Positions 11,906 to 14,403 of a stretch of 14,403 bases of DNA are shown here, in pieces. The first letter of the stretch is position 1. Each line of letters begins with the position of its first letter. The stretch spans positions 1 to 14,403 of the forward strand of contig JAEYAG010000239.1 in NCBI GenBank assembly GCA_023451265.1. Direction: 5' to 3'. The notes under the pieces are model-generated. The model was given only the letters and a program-made list of their open reading frames with translations. It did not search any database and had not been told where the DNA came from. This DNA comes from Actinomycetes bacterium. GTDB lineage: Bacteria; Actinomycetota; Actinomycetes; Actinomycetales; Microbacteriaceae. A program made the translations under genes and the position numbers.

Positions 11906-12814
11906 ATGCACGATCACGCACCCGCCGGCATCCGCGACGCCAGCAATCAGCGCCTGCTGACCATCTCGCTGTGCCTGACGGCGGCGATCATGCTCGTGCA
12001 GGTCGTCGGGGCCGTGCTCACCGGATCGCTCGCGCTGCTCGCCGACGCCGCGCACATGTTCGCCGACTCGTCGGCGCTCGTGATCGCGCTCGTCGCCTCC
12101 GTCGTCGCGGCGCGGCCGGCGGATGACCGCAACACGTACGGCTACCAGCGTGCCGAGGTCTTCGGCGCCCTGATCAACGGGGTCATCCTCATCGCGCTGA
12201 TGGTCTGGATCGCCGTCGAGGCCGTCCAGCGTCTGCTGTCCCCGGCACAAGCGGAGGTCGCCGCGCCGCTCATGCTCGTCGTGGCCGCGGTCGGCCTCGT
12301 CGCCAACGCCGTGTCGATGTACCTGCTGTCGGCGGCGCAGCGACGCAGCATCAACGTTCGCGGCGCGTACCTCGAGGTGCTCGGCGACCTCATCGGCTCG
12401 GCGGTGGTCATCGTCGCCGCGGTGATCATCTGGGCGACCGGATGGATGCCGGCGGATGCCGTGGCCTCGCTCATCATCGCCGCGATGATCCTGCCCCGTG
12501 CCATCGGTTTGCTTCGCGAGGTGTTCTCGGTGCTGGGGGAGCGGGCTCCCACCGGGACCGAGGTCGGCGCGATCCGCGACCACATCCTGCGCGAGCCCGG
12601 CGTCGTAGACGTGCACGATGTGCACGTGTGGCAGCTCACCCGCGGGGCGCCCGTCTTCACCGCGCACGTGGTGGTCGAACCTGCCGTCTTCGCCGACGGG
12701 TCGGGCGCCCTGCTGTCGCGGCTGCAGGGGTGCCTCTCCGAGCACTTCGATGTGGAGCACTCGACGTTCCAGATGGAACCGGCGGGCCACCGCGAGCACG
12801 ACGCGCACACCTGA
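11906..12814 (+). CDS. Cation diffusion facilitator (CDF/CzcD-like) metal exporter
   Basis: A 302-residue inner-membrane protein with six hydrophobic segments in the first 200 residues and a C-terminal cytoplasmic domain (VVDVHDVHVWQLTRG..., the usual metallochaperone-like fold). It exports divalent metal against protons. The metal site in the second segment is H50-x3-D54 (ADAAHMFADS). In the fifth segment the site reads E157-x3-D161 (LEVLGDLIGS), where Zn/Cd-type members have His. Short His-containing ends (MHDHA at the start, HREHDAHT at the end) could bind metal. Family placement is firm, metal choice is not. It may share a transcript with the next gene (18-bp gap). Confidence 0.94.
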   Translation: MHDHAPAGIRDASNQRLLTISLCLTAAIMLVQVVGAVLTGSLALLADAAHMFADSSALVIALVASVVAARPADDRNTYGYQRAEVFGALINGVILIALMVWIAVEAVQRLLSPAQAEVAAPLMLVVAAVGLVANAVSMYLLSAAQRRSINVRGAYLEVLGDLIGSAVVIVAAVIIWATGWMPADAVASLIIAAMILPRAIGLLREVFSVLGERAPTGTEVGAIRDHILREPGVVDVHDVHVWQLTRGAPVFTAHVVVEPAVFADGSGALLSRLQGCLSEHFDVEHSTFQMEPAGHREHDAHT

Positions 12815-12832
12815 CGCCGGGCCGCGTCGGCT

Positions 12833-13390
12833 GTGCCGGTGCGGGAGCGGCTCGCGCGCGCGTGGCGTCGTCGCCCCGTCGCCATCGCGTGGGCGGTATC
12901 TCTCGTGGCCGTCGCCGTGGTGGTCGCGGGTGCCACCTACGGCGTCGCCGCGATCCGGCCGATCTCGCCCGCCACGGGCGCCCCCCAGATCGCGACGTTC
13001 GGCGCCGGGGACGAGAGCGACGCGCCTTGGGTCGATCGGTGGTGGGGTGGAGACGGTTCGGCGACGGCATACGACTTCCACGGACTCACCGTCATCCAGT
13101 CGCCCGTCGGCGTGTTCACCGACGGCACCGATTGCCTGAGCGTGGTGCCGACCAGCGCGGTCAGCGAGGACGGCACGAGCGTCGAGGGTCAGATGTACTA
13201 CGGCTGCGCGGCGGGGGTCTTTCCCGCGGTCGCGCAGTTCACGATCTCGGAGACCTCGCCCGACGAGCTGCAGGAGGCCTTCGGCCTCGGTACTTCGCTG
13301 CAGTTCGTGCTGGCGCCCGAAGGGGTCGGGGTCTTCGCCGATCCGCCGAGACCGACACCCTCGGCGTCGACACCCACCGTCGCGGGGTGA
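12833..13390 (+). CDS. Membrane-anchored hypothetical protein (185 aa)
   Basis: I do not recognise a family. The N-terminus is basic (PVRERLARAWRRRP) and is followed by one hydrophobic segment (about residues 16-41, VAIAWAVSLVAVAVVVAG), so the remainder should face outside as an anchored domain. That domain has many Gly, Ser and Thr residues and two cysteines (TDCLSVV and YYGCAAG) that could form a disulfide, then a Pro/Ser/Thr-rich tail. The GTG start is 18 bp after the transporter stop; an in-frame GTG two codons later is an alternative. There is no lipobox. Its stop lies 4 bp from the stop of the ligase gene on the other strand. Confidence 0.8.
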   Translation: MPVRERLARAWRRRPVAIAWAVSLVAVAVVVAGATYGVAAIRPISPATGAPQIATFGAGDESDAPWVDRWWGGDGSATAYDFHGLTVIQSPVGVFTDGTDCLSVVPTSAVSEDGTSVEGQMYYGCAAGVFPAVAQFTISETSPDELQEAFGLGTSLQFVLAPEGVGVFADPPRPTPSASTPTVAG

Positions 13391-13394
13391 GCGC

Positions 13395-14403
13395 TCAGCC
13401 CTCGCGGCGCACGGCCTCCGGGGCGATGTCGGCACGCAACCCGCGCCACCGCGCGTGGCGCAGCGTGCCGCCGGGGGTGAACTGAGCGAACTCGACCTCG
13501 GCCACGCGTTGCGGCGACACCCACAGGGCGTCCGACGCGTCAGCGGCGGGAACGCCCGTGAACGGGTTCTCGTCGGTGCGCAGCGGCAGCAGGATGTCGG
13601 CCAGTCGCGCGAGCTCCCGCTCGCTGAAGCCCGACCCGACGCGCCCGACGTAGCGCAGCCCGTCCGCCTCGGGGATGCCGACGAGCAGCGAACCGATGGC
13701 GCCGGTGCGACCGCCCTTGCCCGGGCGGATGCCGCCGATCACGACGTCCTGCGTCTGCGTCAGCTTGACCTTCAACCACTCCTCGCTGCGGGCGCCGCGG
13801 CGATAGGGCGCGTCGGGGTGTTTGACGACGATGCCCTCCAGGTGCAGCTCTCGCGCGGTCTGCAGGGCGGCGTCCACGTCGGCCGCGACCGGCGGCAGCA
13901 CGATCGCCGGAATGGCTCCGGCGGCGATCGTCTCCAGGATGCCGCGGCGCTCGCGCAGCGGCAGGGCGGCGACGTCGGTGTCGGCGGCGCGCAGCACGTC
14001 GAACAGGATGTAGGTCACCGGCACCCGGCGGGACTCCCGCTCGATCTCGCGGGGTGTCGTGAGGTGCATGCGTGACTGCAGCCGGGAGAAGCTCGGGCGG
14101 CCCGCGGCATCCATCGCCACGATCTCGCCGTCGATCACGGCCGGCGCGGCGCCGAGCCCCGCGTCCACGGCGGTCAGCTCGGGATACCGCGGGGTGATGT
14201 CGGTGCCGCTGCGGGCCCGCAGGTGCAGCCGATGACCGTCCCACGTGCCGATCGCCCGGATGCCGTCCCACTTGAACTCCACCCAGGCGTCGCGGTGGCG
14301 TGCGGCGGTGGCGCGCGCCCGTGCCGGGGTGGCGTTCACCGCGAGCATCGGCGCGTCACCCTGCGGCGTGGCGCCCTGCGGCGTGGCCGGCGCTGTGGCG
14401 GCC
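13395..14403 (-). CDS. ATP-dependent DNA ligase, LigD-type ligase domain (cut by window edge)
   Basis: The frame is open to the right edge, so the start lies outside. Counting from the internal ATG at 14348, the adenylated lysine is K26 in EFKWDGIRAIG (KxDG motif I). Other nucleotidyltransferase motifs follow: a PAVIDGEIVAMD strand, YILFDVL, LEGIVVKH and EEWLKVKL. The OB-fold then shows DVVIGGIRPGKG and GSLLVGI, and the end has EVEFAQFTPGGTLRHARWRG, which is usual in LigD and LigC ligases. This seals nicks using ATP, in actinobacteria often in Ku-dependent end joining. The 18 codons before that ATG read as an Ala/Pro/Gln linker, which suggests that a further N-terminal domain (polymerase or nuclease) exists. 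Confidence 0.92.
   Translation of the reverse strand, partial: AATAPATPQGATPQGDAPMLAVNATPARARATAARHRDAWVEFKWDGIRAIGTWDGHRLHLRARSGTDITPRYPELTAVDAGLGAAPAVIDGEIVAMDAAGRPSFSRLQSRMHLTTPREIERESRRVPVTYILFDVLRAADTDVAALPLRERRGILETIAAGAIPAIVLPPVAADVDAALQTARELHLEGIVVKHPDAPYRRGARSEEWLKVKLTQTQDVVIGGIRPGKGGRTGAIGSLLVGIPEADGLRYVGRVGSGFSERELARLADILLPLRTDENPFTGVPAADASDALWVSPQRVAEVEFAQFTPGGTLRHARWRGLRADIAPEAVRREG
14359..14388 (-). repeat. 15-bp direct repeat in the ligase linker
   Basis: Two adjacent copies of CCCTGCGGCGTGGC(G/C) encode ATPQG twice in the linker before the ligase domain. The copies differ only in the last base. Confidence 0.75.

Noticed and set aside
11672..13435. 587-codon minus-strand frame opposite rdgB, the metal exporter and the unknown protein
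   Set aside because: It spans three genes on the other strand and is rich in Arg, Asp and His, as expected for antisense in this composition.
1..14403. Defence island, prophage or integrative element
   Set aside because: Apart from the HNH protein there is no integrase, transposase, toxin-antitoxin pair, phage gene or tRNA attachment site; base composition is even throughout.

Overview
The window is about 14.4 kb of very GC-rich, densely coded chromosomal DNA from an actinobacterium. It looks like a member of the Microbacteriaceae, and Microbacterium or a close relative is my best guess. Reasons: about 70% GC, frequent GTG and TTG starts, a DUF222/13E12 HNH protein, DUF4192 and DUF3039 proteins, the murI-rph-rdgB gene order, and start codons placed 6-9 bases after a TANNNT -10 box, which suggests leaderless mRNAs. 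Genus is inference from family content, not from an rRNA gene.

Left part (1-4625), all on the minus strand: the 5' end of a DUF4192 protein running off the left edge; an HNH/DUF222 protein with repeat arrays on both sides; two small uncharacterised proteins; an EcsC-like protein; and a sugar- or choline-phosphate type nucleotidyltransferase with a TTG start.

Middle part (4626-9591): a 194-bp divergent region, then a two-gene ABC exporter on the plus strand. Its ATPase carries an unusual N-terminal extension of about 264 residues containing a Pro-Glu repeat, and its permease start overlaps the ATPase end by 25 bases. A small DUF3039 protein follows. It converges, with a 4-bp gap, on nicotinate phosphoribosyltransferase (pncB, minus strand).

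Right part (9592-14403): pncB diverges across only 38 bp from the murI-rph-rdgB housekeeping cluster (cell wall D-glutamate, tRNA 3' trimming, nucleotide-pool cleaning). Then come a cation diffusion facilitator and a membrane-anchored unknown protein. The latter converges, again with a 4-bp gap, on the ligase part of an ATP-dependent DNA ligase (LigD-type or stand-alone) that runs off the right edge.

Most of this is ordinary core genome. I see no defence island, prophage, CRISPR array, tRNA, rRNA or insertion sequence, and I cannot point to a clear new multi-gene system. The most interesting features are the repeat-bracketed HNH gene, the Pro-Glu extension of the ABC ATPase, the back-to-back leaderless promoters between pncB and murI, and the consistent TANNNT spacing in front of seven transcription units.
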